Origin: Papaver somniferum
Taxonomy: Eukaryota > Streptophyta > Magnoliopsida > Ranunculales > Papaveraceae
Direction: 5' to 3'
Assembly: GCF_003573695.1 (NCBI RefSeq)
Contig: NC_039358.1
Span: 158,772,920 to 158,836,919 of the forward strand
Length of the DNA stretch: 64,000 nt
The position numbers were made by a program, and so were the translations under genes. Positions 35,763-48,671 of the stretch are shown here, one piece after another. Numbering within the stretch: the stretch's first letter is position 1; every line of letters starts with the position of its first letter. The notes beneath the pieces were generated by a model, which made no database searches, was not told the DNA's origin, and was given only the letters and a program-made list of their open reading frames with translations.

Positions 35763-37576
35763 GGATACCTTTTAGTTTACCCAGATTTTCAGCATGCATT
35801 AAAGACCTAGTGAGATATTCCATTGAGATGATGAATGGGTAGGGAGATAAAGGATCTCCATGCCTAAGACCACGAGAAGGGGTATATGGTTTACACATGC
35901 TGCCATTAAGAAGAACTGAAACTGAAGTTGTCGAGACACATTGCTGGATTATGATTCTCCAATCCTCACAGAAACCCAAAGATAATAACATCCTATCAAT
36001 AAAAGACCACTCTACCATGTCAAAGGCTTTCGACATTTCTAACTTAAGAGCCACTTGACCTTGTTTCTTCTTAGATTTCTTCATAGAGTGAATCAGCTCA
36101 TGAGCCACAACAATATTATCATTTATATACCTATTTGGTACATATGCTGCTTGTGTGGGTGAGATGATTCTATCCATCATTGGTTTCGTTCTGGTTACAA
36201 GGAGTTTGGAAATAATTTTATAGATGATATTGCGAATCCCAATGGGTCTGTAGTCCCCAGGAGTTGAAGGATGATGAGTTTTTGGGATAAGGCAGGTGGT
36301 AGTTTGGTTAATATGTGTTGGTAACCGCTTAGTTTGAAAGAAAGTCTGAACTAAATTACCTACATCAATGCCAACAATTGACCATTGTGTTTGGTAAAAA
36401 CCTTCCGGAAAACCATCCGGGCCTAGTGCATTCCAGCTAGGAATAGTTTTCAGCACACTATATATTTCCTCTGCTGAAGGAATGGAAATCAAGACTTGAT
36501 TTTCCTCCTCTGTAATAACAGGGTGAATAATATCAAAGGAATCATGCTTGAAGACTGGATTAGTAGAAGTTGCAATAGTAGCACAATGACAGGTAAGAAG
36601 GTATCAAGATCTTCCTGCGTATGATACCACTGGCCATTAGAATCTCTTAAAGCAGAAATGTGATTTCTAGCCCTTCTCCTATTTGCTTTAGTATGAAAGT
36701 AGGCCGTATTGTTATCTGCGTAATCCAATGATTTCCAGATCTTTGATGCTAGAAATCAGCTTCAATTCTTTTCCAATAGTCAAGTATAGTGAGACTAATT
36801 TCATTAGAAACATTATCACTATAAGGCAAAGCTTGCAACTGAGAAAGATATTGATGCAGTTGTTGGACTTGAACATTAATTCTACCAAAATGTTGTCTAT
36901 TCCATTTTGATAAATTTCTTCTTACTTTGGAAAGCTTAGAATTAATTTTTACATTAGTATCTGGAGTATTCCAAGTATCTGCAATTAATTCTGAGCAAGA
37001 AGAGTCCAATAACCAGCATCTGTAAAATTTCCATGCATTCTTAGGTTTAACATTACTAGCTTCATTAATAAGAAGAAGATGGAAATGGTCTGAACCCAAG
37101 AATGAAAGATGTAAAAATTTTGAATTAGGATAATCAGTAACCCAATGAGAGTTTTGAAGGGCCATGTCTATCCTAGCTCTTTTATAACCCTTTCTATTTG
37201 TTCTGTTTGACCAGGTATGCTTAGATCCTATGTATCCCATATCCATCAAACCCATGCTATTGATAACACCACAAACCTAGTTATCTAGAGAGTTTATACT
37301 TGTTGAAGCCTCCAGATTATTTAGGTGAACATTAAGATCACCCATGACAATCCATGGTTGAAACACATTATCACTAAGATCTCTTAGAAGTTCCCATTGT
37401 TTTTGCTTCAACTCATAATATGTTGAACCATAAACACATGAGAGAAGCCATTCCTGTTTTGAGGCATTAGTTGATACAAGCAAATGAATCATATTGTCTT
37501 TGCTGCAAGCAATATCACATAGAAATCCCTTTTTCCATAGTAATACTAGACCTCCAGAAAGACCAAATGAGATAAC
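35763..37576 (-). pseudogene. LINE ORF2 fragment (endonuclease and N-terminal RT), duplicated copy
   Basis: It is equivalent to 11885-13693. It reads endonuclease (GDLNVHLNN, GSKHTWSN) then reverse transcriptase palm motifs (LEMSKAFDMVEW, GLRHGDPLSPYPF). It is cut before the FADD core by the duplication joint. The last codons of the RT frame (to 35704) are read from LTR sequence, so that ORF is a chimera. Several substitutions distinguish it from the first copy. Confidence 0.9.
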
Positions 37577-37777
37577 TTTTAGAGCATTGCTCGGTCGAAC
37601 TCGCATGCGTTGCTATCTCAAGAATGTTTGCCAATGTTAGTGATCAAAACTATAAGTCTCGATTATACTATAACTAAGTCTCGGACTAGGATAAAAAGTG
37701 TAGTTGAGCTCAAGGACTTCATGGCGATTCATCGTACAAGAAGAAGAACTACTCAAAGAACCGGTGGAACTTCTCGA
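37577..37777 (+). repeat. outer Copia-type LTR, 5' fragment (unit 2)
   Basis: Duplicate of 13694-13894. The terminal TG is mutated to TT here (ATAACTTTTAGAGC), and the flanking CTAAC reads ATAAC. It ends at CTCGA before the inner LTR. Confidence 0.85.
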
Positions 37778-40086
37778 TGTTAGAGCATAGCTCGGTCAAC
37801 CTCGTATGCGTTGCTATTTCAAGCATGTTTGTCAATGTTAGTGATCAAAACTATAAGTCTTGATTTCTAGCCTACATAGCTAAGTTTCGGACTAGGATAG
37901 AAAAGTGTAGTTGAGCTCAAGGACTTCATGGCGATTCATAATACAACGACTAAGATCTATACAAGGAACCGTGGAACTTCATCAACAAAAAGGTATGTGG
38001 AGACTTGAACTTATCTATCACTCAAAAGTCTATCTCTTCTATCTCCTACTTCTTATGAGATAAAAGTCGAATGCTATATAGACTAGATCATACACATTTG
38101 ACATTTCGAGCTGAGCATTCATTGCTTATCTTTTATCTCGAAATCGTGTGTTGGTAAAGCGTTTCGCTTTGATCAAGTTTATCTTCACCTAGTGACGAAA
38201 GTCATGAAAAGTTTCAATCACTTTGAGAATTGCTCTGACGTGAATCGATCTGTGAATAACGGCTGCATAACATCCTCTGAGAATGTCTCAATGATTGAAA
38301 TGAGAGTTTAGATTATATAACCATGTATTCCTTGAACCGAAGTTTTCGAACTTTGTTGATCAAGAGAAATCGGAAGGATTGTGGAATTGGCTTGCCAAGT
38401 CCGCGAACCCAGTCAGCGAACTGGCGGAAGTTCTTTTTCCGAGAATTTCTGCTGAGTTTGGAAAACTCAACCGGTTAACTTAAGTCCGCGAACTTGTTTG
38501 TAAACTTAAGAGGTTATGATCTAAAGATGTGCTCTGAACATGAAACACTGAATTACTAAGGAATGCTTTATGCAAACCGTGGCTATAATGTTCATGAGCC
38601 GATTCAATCGAATCGAATCATCTTTGCTTCAATTGTGTCTTGTGTAGTTACATAAGATCTCATAGAAATTGAAAAACTCTGTAACTAGTTCATTTGAGTC
38701 AATCGAACTAGTTATGGTGAAGAAGAACAAGGTTAATATGAAATGCTCATATGGTTAACCTTTTGGGTTACTATGTTAAACCAACATACACATATATGTT
38801 TGGGAATAGTTTTCACGAACCCAGTAAACGTCTACTCAAGTGTGTGTGACAAGCTAAGTTTTGAATCTAAAGGTTGAGAAATATTAGCTTGAATCTAAAT
38901 CAGGTTTTCATCTAACGGTGAATATGGATTTCTTTGTAACTAAGGCAAAACCCTGATTTGAAGTATATATAAAGGAGACATCTAGCATTGTGCGAAACTA
39001 ATCCCCACACGTCTGTGTGCTACTAGTGCGCTCGCTAGAGTTGATCTCCATTAACCTTTGATTTTCTTCTCTAAAATCAGGTTAACGACTTAAAGACTTC
39101 ATTGAGATTGTGAAGCCAGACCGATACTACTTTATTGTAGTTGTGTGATCTGATATTGAATCTTCTATCGTACGAGTACAATCGATTGAATTGCTTGAGA
39201 TCGTGAGAGTTCTCCGATAGGAAAGATAAAGAAGTCAAAAACATCTTCGTCTTATTGTTTGTGATTCCTCGACAATCCGCTTGTGTAGTCAGGAAGGATT
39301 GTAGAGGTGATTGATTAATCTATCTAGGTTGTTCTTGGGAATATAAGACCGGATTATCAATTGGTTCTGTTCACCTTGATTTTATATCAAAAGACGGAAC
39401 AAAACCTAGGGTTTATCTGTGGGAGACAGATTTATCCTTTATAGACTTTTCTGTGTGAGATAGATCTGTTTATTATCAAGTCTGTGATTTTGGGTTACAA
39501 CAACTCTTGGTTGTGGGTGAGATCAGCTAAGGGAATCAAGTGCGCAGTATCCTGCTGGGATCAAGGCGTAGGAGTACAACTGTACCTTGATCGGTGGGAG
39601 ATTGATGGGGTTCAACTATAGTCCAGTCCGAAGTTAGTTTGCAGTAGGCTAGTGTCTGTAGCGGCTTAATACAGTGTGTATTCAATCTGGACTAGGTCCC
39701 GGGGTTTTTCTGCATTTGCGGTTTCCTCGTTAACAAAATTTCTGGTGTGTGTGTTATTTTTTTCCGCATTATATTTTATATAATTGAAATAATACAGGTT
39801 GTGCGGTGATCATCAATTGGAAATCCAACCTTTGGTTGTTGATTGATATTATTGATCCTTGGACATTGGTCTTTGGTACCGTCCAAGTATTCCTTGTATT
39901 TGATAAGACTCGCTATTGTTTTAGCTTGAGTAAAAATCAAATCAAGAGAGAGATAAACTCTTGAGATACTTTTATCTAGATTGAGTCTGACTGTCTAGTT
40001 GATTCTCTAGCAAAGTATTTCGGAGTTAGTCCATACAGATTGCTAATCGAAATATTGGGTGGTGTTGTTAGACCCCCGCTTTTTCA
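37778..40086 (+). repeat. Copia 5' LTR, copy 2 (2309 bp)
   Basis: It starts TGTTAGAGCATAGC and ends TTTTTCA. It is shorter than its unit 1 partner through many small deletions, mostly after 39,200. The palindrome cluster is at 38398-38512. Confidence 0.88.
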
Positions 40087-40088
40087 AT

Positions 40089-40100
40089 TGGTATCAGAGC
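40089..40100 (+). promoter_or_regulatory. primer-binding site, copy 2
   Basis: TGGTATCAGAGC, 2 bp after the LTR end, is a full 12-base match to the classical initiator Met-tRNA site. Confidence 0.92.
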
Positions 40101-40150
40101 AGGCAAACACGTTTAAGACCTCATCAGTCTGTTTGTAGCGATCTGACTCT

Positions 40151-41476
40151 ATGGACAAAGTACTATCTCTGATAACACAACATAGTTCAGGGTTATTCAG
40201 ATAAGCTTCAGAGATCTGAAACCTTTGAGAAAAACTCCTCTCGTCTCCTTCTGCCGAATCTGTTCAACTGGAAAAAATCTCTTGATAAACAGTTGGATGA
40301 TCTTTCAGATGACAGTGATTCAGAAGAAGAATAGAGCGTTGATGAGGAAGTTTCTCAATACATCATGTTGTTTAATCGTGAATTAAAAGAAACCAAGACA
40401 ACTGCTTCCCTGAGAAAATTCATGGGTCCTCTCTGTCAAGAAAACAAAAATTGAGAAAACTCTTCAAGGGTTATGATGGTGGATACAAACTATTACAATC
40501 TACCGTTAAAGATCATGAAGAAGAGGTACGCTCAAAAAAACTGAATGCGATAATCTTCTTCGTAACCTCGGTGTGTTAAAAGAAAGGCTTGACGAAACTG
40601 AAGCAAGATATGAATCTCAGCGTAAATGGTTCAAGGACAAAGAACATCAGTTTCTTACCAAAGAAAAATCCTTGAAAACTGAACTTGCGGCTGCTTGAAA
40701 GTAAAACTCTGGAGGAAAATCTGAAGAGATTCAACATTAGCTCTACAAAGCTATCATCTATGCTTGGACATGTAAAGAACATCGTGATACACGTGGTCTG
40801 GGCTATAAAGGTATAGACATTCCAAGCACAGGTAAGATCAACTTTGTTAGAGCCGTTAATAATCTTCATGTGAAAGACCTGTGTCAGCTTGCAAGAACAA
40901 GGATTCTACTCCAACAAAGTCTGCTAGTAAGAGAACCACTGAATAAATCCTTTCACTGCTATTTCTGCGGGAACAAAGGACACTCTGAGCAAAGTGTCGT
41001 CTTCGGAAAAGGAATGAAAAACTTCGTAACATTCTTGCGTGGATGTCTAAAGAAGTTGTTAAACTGTATCACAGATTGGCAGAATCAAGGACTTTCGCTA
41101 TCAAGGGATGAAGTGTGATAAAGTTGATCCTTGCCATGTTCCTTCGAAGGATTTCTACAAAGGAAAAAAAAGAATGGCAAAAGTCTAACGGATCTGTTAA
41201 ATCAGTCTGAAAAGAGAAAAAGGAACAGAAGGAAGAAAAGGTCAGGTTCCTCAAATTCTCTCAAAAAGGACTGTGAATCCAAGACTTCCAATTCAGACTT
41301 CTTACATGTCAACAATCGAGTCTCTGATCTGAAGATTCACATAAACAGACTAAGACGGAATATCAAGAAAACATGGAATGTTGTTAACCCAGGTACTTCT
41401 AAATCTTCTCTTGAATACTTCTTCAACTAAACCAGGTAGTTTGTTAAATACCGATAAAAGGAAAAAGAAGAAGTAA
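40151..41476 (+). pseudogene. Copia gag remnant, copy 2
   Basis: It is the equivalent of 16310-17641 but is broken by numerous 1-2 bp deletions, so no long frame remains. The zinc knuckle keeps the Cys pair lost in copy 1 (CYFCGNKGHSEQ) but loses its last Cys through a one-base deletion near 40994. The basic tail is readable at 41131-41430. Confidence 0.75.
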
Positions 41477-41810
41477 ACAATGATGAGCAAGATGCTCATC
41501 TATTACACCCTGACATGTTCATGTTGCATCTCTTTTTAATTTCTGTCCTGTTAAAAAGGGATGCTGTTGATTCTCAGGATTTTTCGTCTTGAGAAAGCTG
41601 TCAGGATTGTACTGCATTCGTTGTTACTTTATTCCGTTTGCTCCTCAACATCTATATTTTTTGGGCTTCCTTGTCTATCATAGGCCCGTTTCTCTAGTAC
41701 ACGCACCAACCCTCACGAACGTCATGGTTCCTAGGGTTTGAAGGAATTCCTTATATATATTATAGTGTTCCAAAGGTGCAAAAAGATTTTCTAAAAGTTT
41801 TTGGTGCACA

Positions 41811-42065
41811 ATGAAGGGAAGCAACAAGGTTGATGATGTTGAGCTTGTCCTATTGATATCTCATGCTTTCATGCTCTTGATCATGAAAAGAAGAAAACTG
41901 CCAGTTCAGATTTCTTCACAATTGGTAGGAAATCTTCTTGGAGACTTTAAGGTCGTTCGCGAACAACTTGGTATCGCAACACGGAATCTAGACTACCTAA
42001 AACGACTAAGGAAGGCAACTGAGGAACTCGTTCTTGTTCAATCCCTGGTTGCAGACAGGATTTAG
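41811..42065 (+). pseudogene. small accessory ORF, copy 2 (frame-damaged)
   Basis: It is equivalent to the 86-aa ORF at 17993-18253. Small deletions near 41846 and 41890 shift the N-terminal part, while the C-terminal coiled-coil-like part (LGDFKVVREQLGIATRNLDY) is kept. Whether the deletions are biological or consensus errors is unclear. Confidence 0.55.
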
Positions 42066-43930
42066 CGTTTCGTCTGATCTTGGTTCTAGTTGTTTACCTA
42101 GTATGTCTTCTTTTTGGATTAGTTGGAAGAATAACTAGTGCTTTGAATAGCGATGATTGTGACTACACATAGCTATTTTTGTTTTCATCTTCTTATGTTA
42201 TTTTTAGGTTTGGTTATTAAATTCTAAAAATATTTGGAGGATGATGTTTATTGCAGTATTTTAATGGTTTGTGATATTGCAATATTTTTATGGGATATGT
42301 ATTGTTTACGTCCGTGAACTTGAAGGTCCCATATTGCAGTCAAAAGTAAAGTCGTTCATGAATCGGTATTCGTATTGATGAAAGGACGAATGGACTTTTG
42401 ACATATACAAAAGTTATGCCTATGTAATCATGTATTTGATGGAAAATAGGATAAAATATTTTGTTCAACAAGGATAAAGTCTATTATGTGTTATGATGGA
42501 AAATAGAATAGATCCTTGTATGTTATCCACGGTATTGATCTTCATTGATCCATTTTATTATGTTTTACCGTGAAGGCTCCATTGTGTGTCTTATGTTGAG
42601 CACCTTACAACTAAGTCGATTTACCTTGGCTTTGTTGGTTGTTCCATAAGATGCTATATGTCGAGCATTAGGAACTAAATTAATCAACTAGTTTGGTTAT
42701 TTAGTACTCCATAAGTTTCTTTCTTATGTCGAGTACATGTACGGTTAAGGTTGTCATATTCTATGATGAACTTAGTCGGGGTTCCATAAGTTCTCTTATG
42801 TTGAGCCCAAAATAATTAAATTGATTACTTCGGTGATTAGTTTGGTTGTTTGTATTCCAATTAGATTAATTATAGGTTCTCTTGTAATTAATCTAGTTGA
42901 GTTTTCATATATTCCACAAGTTCTTGTGTTGAGTATATGAAAGGCTACACTATCATGTTCTTTGGTTAATGTAGTCATATATTCCGTAAGGTTTTCCTTA
43001 TTGAGTATTTGAACGGTTAAGTTAGTCATCTCCGTGTGATTGACTTAGTCGTAGCTCCGTGAGTTTACTTATGTTGAGCACTTTCAATTAAATTGATCAC
43101 TTTTGTGGTTTGATTTAGTTCGTATTCCAATTGAATTAATCATGGGTTTACTTGGATTAATTTGGTTGAGCTTTGGATATAGAAAATCATTCCTATGGTT
43201 TTTGGTGTCCAATAAAAAAAATCCTTATTTTCTTTCGAAATTAAGGTCGCTCTTGTTGTTCTCTCAGGAATGACATCAAATGGGGGAGAGTTCTTTTGAA
43301 CTTGTGCTTAATGGTAATATCTTGCGGGGAGTGCGGCTGTGGAATTTTATAGGAGTTATCTTGTATCTTAAAACTCCTTGATGAATGTTGTTAGCTTCGG
43401 CTATTAGATTGCATCTAAATTAAGTTGGTATGTATTTTTCTTTTGGTCATGAAATGTCTCTTGTGGAAATTTCATTATGATCCCATCCTTGTACCTTTGC
43501 CAATTTTATTGACAAAAAGGGGGATAAATATTGTAGTTCACACTACAAATACATATGGTTTTTGGATCATTGTGTAAGGGAGAGTGGTTTCCATGATCGA
43601 GATGGAGTATTGACTAAGGGGGAGTGATACATATCACCGTAGTATTATTGTTAAAGTCGTGATACAATTGGACTTTGATGTTATGTAATAATACTATGAC
43701 ACTGTATAATAATGATCGAGAATCTCGATTTCTCTCACTATTATAGCTACGGATCTTCAACAACGATGGTGCTGAACTTACAACCTTTGGGATCATTGGA
43801 GTACTTGGAAGGACGAATATTTCAAGGAACGTTGAAGATTAGACTATGGAATAGGAGCCACTAAAGTTTATCTTTTTTGTATACCATATGTATTAACAGT
43901 TTTGTCACTAAAATTGACAAAGGGGGAGAT
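42066..43930 (+). other. non-coding 3' internal region of Copia copy 2
   Basis: Duplicate of 18254-20126, with the hairpin array near 42640-43170 and a polypurine tract AAAGGGGGAGA just before the 3' LTR. No gene is supported. Confidence 0.65.
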
Positions 43931-46445
43931 TGTTAGAGCATAGCTCAGTCAACCTCGCATGCGTTTCTATCTCAAGCATGTTTGTCAATGTTAGTGATCA
44001 AAACTATAAGTCTAGATTTCTAGCCTACATAGCTAAGTCTCGGACTAGGATAGAAAAGTGTAGTTGAGCTCAAGGACTTCATGGCGATTCATCATACAAC
44101 GACGAAGATCTATACAAGGAACCGTGGAACTTCATCAACAAAAAGGTATGTGGAGACTTGAACTTATCTATCACTCAAAAGTCTATCTCTTCTATCTCCT
44201 ACTTCTTATGAGATAAAAGTCGAATGCTATATAGACTAGATCATACACATTTGACATTTCGAGCTGAGCATTCATTGCTTATCTTTTATCTCGAAATCGT
44301 GTGTTGGTAAAGCGTTTCGCTTTGATCAAGTTTATCTTCACCTAGTGACGAAAGTCATGAAAAGTTTCAATCACTTTGAGAATTGCTCCGACGTGAATCG
44401 GTCTGTGAATATTGCTTATATTTTATCTCGAAATCGTGTGTTGGTAAAGCGTTTCTCTTTGAACAAATTTATCTTCACCTAGTGACGAAAGTCATGAAAA
44501 GTTTCAATCACTTTGAGAATTGCTCCGACGTGAATCGGTCTGTGAATAACGGCTATATAACGTCCTCTGAGAATGTCTCAATGATTGAAATGAGAGTTTA
44601 GATTACATAACCATGTATTCCTTGAACCGAAGTTTTCGAACTTTGTTGATCAAGAGAAATCGGGAGGGTTGTGGAATTGGCTTTCCAAGTCCGCGAACTA
44701 TCGGAAGTTCTCGATCGAGAATTTATGCTGGGATTTTCCTAATACTCGTTTGTGTGTTTAGTCCGCGAACTGGCGGAAGTTCTCTTTCCGAGAATTTATG
44801 CTGAGTTTGGAAAACTCAACCGATTAACTTAAGTCCGCGAACTTGTTTGTGAACTTAAGAGGTTATGATCTAAAGATGTGCTCTGAACATGATACATTAA
44901 ATTACTAAGGAATGCTTTATGCAAACCGTGGCTATAATGTTCATGAGCCGATTCAATCAAATCGAATCATCTTTGCTTCAATTGTGTCTTGTGTAGTTAC
45001 ATAAGATCTCATAGCGAACAACTGTGTAACTAGTTCATTTGAGTCAATTGAACTAGTTATGGTGAAGAAGAACAAGGTTAATATGAAATGCTCATATGGT
45101 TAACCTTTTGGGTTACTATGTTGAACCAACATACACGTACACGTTTGGGCATGGTTTTCATGAACCCAGTAAACGTCTACCCAAGTGTGTGTGACAAGCT
45201 AAGTTTTCAATCTAACGGTTGAGAAATATTAGCTTGAATCTAAATCAGGTTTTCATCTAACGGTGAATATGAATTGCTTTGTAACTAAGGCAAAACCCTG
45301 ATTTGAAGGCTATATAAAGGAGACATCTATCATTGTGCAAAACTAATCCCCACACGTCTGTGTGGTACTAGTGCTCCCGCTAGAGTCGATCTCCATTAAC
45401 CTTTTATTTTCTTCTCTAAAATCAGGTTAACGACTTAAAAACTTCATTGGGATTGTGAAGCCAGACAGATACTACTTTATCATAGTTGTGTGATCTGATC
45501 TTGCATACTCTATCGTACAAGTACAATCAATTGATTGTCTTGAGACCGTGAGAGTTCTCCGATACGCAAGATAAAGAAGTCACGAACATCTTCGTCTCAC
45601 TGTTTGTGATTCCTCAACAATCCGCTTGTGTAGTCAGGAAGGATTGTAGAGAGGTGATTGATTAATCTAGGCTGTTCTTCGGGAATATAAGACCGGATTA
45701 TCAATTGGTTCCTGTTACCATGATTTTATATCTAAAGACGGAACAAAACCTAGGGTTTATCTGTGGGAGACAGATTTATCCTTTTATAGACTTTTCTGTG
45801 TGAGACAGATCGTTATATTATCAAGTCTGTGATTTTGGGTTACAACAACTCTTGTTTGTGGGTGAGATCAGCTAAGGGAATCAAGTGCGCGGTATCCTGC
45901 TGGGATCAGAGGCGTAGGAGTACAACAGTACCTTGTATCAATGGGAGATTGATAGGGGTTCAACTATAGTCCAGTCCGAAGTTAGTTTGTAGTAGGCTAG
46001 TGTCTGTAGCGGCTTAATACAATGTGTATTCAATCTGGACTAGATCCCGAGGTTTTTCTGCATTTGCGGTTTCCTCATTAACAAAATTTTTGGCGTCTGT
46101 GTTATTTCTTTTCCGCATTATATTTTATATAATTGAAATAATACAGGTTGTGCGTTCGTGATCATCAATTGGAAATCCAACCTTTGGTTTTTGATTGATA
46201 TTGATTGATCCTTGGACATTGGTCTTTGGTACCATCCAAGTATTCCTTGTATTTGTTAAAGACTCGCTATTGTTTTTAGCTTGAGTAAAAATAAAATCAA
46301 GAGAGAGATATTAACTCCTTGAGATACTTTCTATCTAGATTGAGTCTGACTGTCTAGTTGATTCTTTAGCAAAGTATTTCGGAGTTAGTCCATACAGATT
46401 GCTAATCGAAATATTGGGTGGTGTTGTTAGACCCCCGCTTTTTCA
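43931..46445 (+). repeat. Copia 3' LTR, copy 2 (2515 bp, uninterrupted)
   Basis: It starts TGTTAGAGCATAGC and ends TTTTTCA. It shows the empty Athila target (GTTGTGTGATCTGATC near 45485-45500). The roughly 120-140 bp internal duplication is present (near 44280 and 44415). Palindromes lie near 44692-44860. Confidence 0.9.
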
Positions 46446-48666
46446 GTCGACATAAAGGTATGTGAAGACTTGAACTTATTTGTCACTCAAAAGTCTATCT
46501 ATTCTATCTCCTACTTCTTGAGACAAAAAGTCGTATGCTACATATAGACTTGGATTATACACATTTGGTATTTCGAGCCGAGTATACCTCTCCTATCTAT
46601 ATCTCGAAATATGTGTTGGTAAGATTTTCGATTCTACCAAGTTTATCTTTACCTAGTGACGAAAGTCATGATATGTTTCAATCATCTTGAAAATTGCTTT
46701 GACGAGAAATGGTGTAACAACTGTATAACGTCCTCTAAGAATGTTTCAATAATTGAAATGAGAGTTTAGATTACATAACCAATGATGGACATAAGCATTG
46801 TTGTGGAAACACGTTTATGTATAAGTCATATTCCTGGAACCAAAGTTTGCGGACTTTGTTGATCAAGAGAAACCGAAAGAATGGCTTGTTGCCAAGTCCG
46901 CGAACTCAGTCCGCGAACTGCCGAACTTCTCATCCCGAGAAATTCTGATGGAGTTGACAAACTAGTTGCATGATTACCAGTCCGCGAACCCAGTTCGCGA
47001 ATCGGCGGAAGGTATCTTGCCGAGATTTTCTGCTGGAGTTTGTAAACTATGCCGGTTGCTTAAGTCCGCGAACCTAGTGTGCGAACTTAAGAAGGTTATA
47101 TATCTGAAGATGATTTCTGAACTTAAACTTTAAAAAGACTAAGGAATGCAGTTTCCAAACCGTGGATATAAAAGTTCATGAACCGATTCAAGTGAATCAA
47201 ATCATCTTTGCTTCAATTGAACAACTCTCTAACTAGTTCATTTGAGTCATTTGAAACTAGTTATGGTGAAGAAGAACATGGTTGATATGGAATGCTCATA
47301 TGGCTAACCTTTTGGTTAACTATTGTTGAACCAACAATGTACACGTTTGGATACGGTTAACAAACCTATAAGCGTGTAGTTCATGTGTGTATAACAAGCT
47401 AAGTTTTCGATCTAACGATTGAGAAATATTATCTTGAATCTAAATCAGGTTTTCATCTAACGGTGAATATTGATTGCTTTTTTACCAAGGCAAAACCCTG
47501 ATTTGAAAGACTATATAAAGGAGACATCTAGTATTGTGCAAAACTAATCCCCACACCTTACATGTGATACTAGTTTGCGTACTAGAGTCGGTTCTCCTTT
47601 AACCTTTGGTTTTCTTCTTCTAAAACCAGGTTAACGACTTAAAGACTTCATTGGGATTGTGAAGCCAGACCGATACTACTTTTATCGTAGTTGTGTGATC
47701 TGATCTTGCATCTTCTATCGTACGAGTACAATCAGATTGATTGGCTTGAGATTTGATATCTCCGATAGGCAAGATATAAAAAGTAATCACAAACATCTTC
47801 GTATCATTGTTTGTGATTCCACAACATCTTGTTTCGCTACCATACGATTAAGATTTTTGTGAGGTGATTGATTAATCTAGGCTGTTCTTCGGGAATATAA
47901 GACCAGATTATCAATTGGTTCCTGTTCACCTTGATTATTATCAAAAGACGGAACAAAAACTTTAGGGTTTTTATGTGGGATACAGATTGATCCTTTGATA
48001 GACTTGTCTGTGTGAGACAGATTTGTTTATTGTTAAAGCCTGCGATTTTGGGTCGTAGCAACTCTTAGTTGTGGGTGAGATCAGCTAAGGGAATCAAGTG
48101 CGTAGTATCCTGCTGGGATCAGAGGCGTAGGGAGTACAAATGTACCTTGGATCAGTGGGAGACTGATTGGGGTTCAACTATAGTCCAGTCTGAAGTTATC
48201 TTGGAGTAAGCTAGTGTCTGTAGCGGCTTAATACAGTGTGTATTCAATCTGGACTAGGTCCCGGGGTTTTTCTGCATTTACGGTTTACTCGTTAACAAAA
48301 TTTATGGTTTCTGTTTTATTTCATTTTCCGCATTATATTTTTTTATCTTTATAATTGAAATAATATAGGTTGTGCGTTAGATCATCAATTAGCATAATCC
48401 AATCTTTGGTTGTTAATTGTAATTCATTGATCCTTGGACATTGGTCTTTTGTACCGTCCAAGTTATTCCTTGTGTTTGGTTAAAGACTCGCTGATTTCTA
48501 TTAGCTTGAGTAAATCAAAACAAGAGAGAGATATTAACTCCTTGAGATACTTTTACCTAGATTGAGTCTGACTGTCTAGTTGATTCTCTAGAAAGTGTTT
48601 CAGAGTGAGTCCATACAGATTGCTAAGAAAAATATTGGGAGGTTTTGTTAGACCCCCGCTTTTTCA
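46446..48666 (+). repeat. outer Copia-type LTR, 3' part to its end
   Basis: It begins after the inner element (GTCGACATAAAGG) and ends CGCTTTTTCA at 48666, followed by CTAAC (48667-48671), the match of 13689-13693. Palindromes lie at 46895-47095 and a TATA-like ACTATATAAAGG near 47509. It is a solo LTR in effect: no gag or primer site of its own follows. Confidence 0.87.
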
Positions 48667-48671
48667 CTAAC

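Larger units (their letters stand above)
37778..46445 (+). mobile_element. non-autonomous Copia element, copy 2
   Basis: It duplicates copy 1 with both LTRs uninterrupted: 5' LTR 37778-40086, internal 40087-43930, 3' LTR 43931-46445. It has the same flanks, CTCGA before and GTCGA after. It arose by tandem duplication rather than by new transposition, since the LINE and outer LTR borders are duplicated with it. Confidence 0.88.
35763..47640. repeat. tandem duplication, unit 2 (11.9 kb, no Athila insertion)
   Basis: This is the head-to-tail copy of 11885-35762 without the Athila element. It runs LINE piece, outer LTR start, complete inner Copia element, then outer LTR up to AACGACTT at 47640. 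Most differences from unit 1 are single-base changes. Between about 39.2 and 43.1 kb there is a marked excess of 1-2 bp deletions in this copy. Confidence 0.9.

Noticed and set aside
35704..36492. 262-aa - strand ORF as an intact reverse transcriptase
   Set aside because: It lacks the catalytic FADD core and its end is read from LTR DNA across the duplication junction; it is a chimera.
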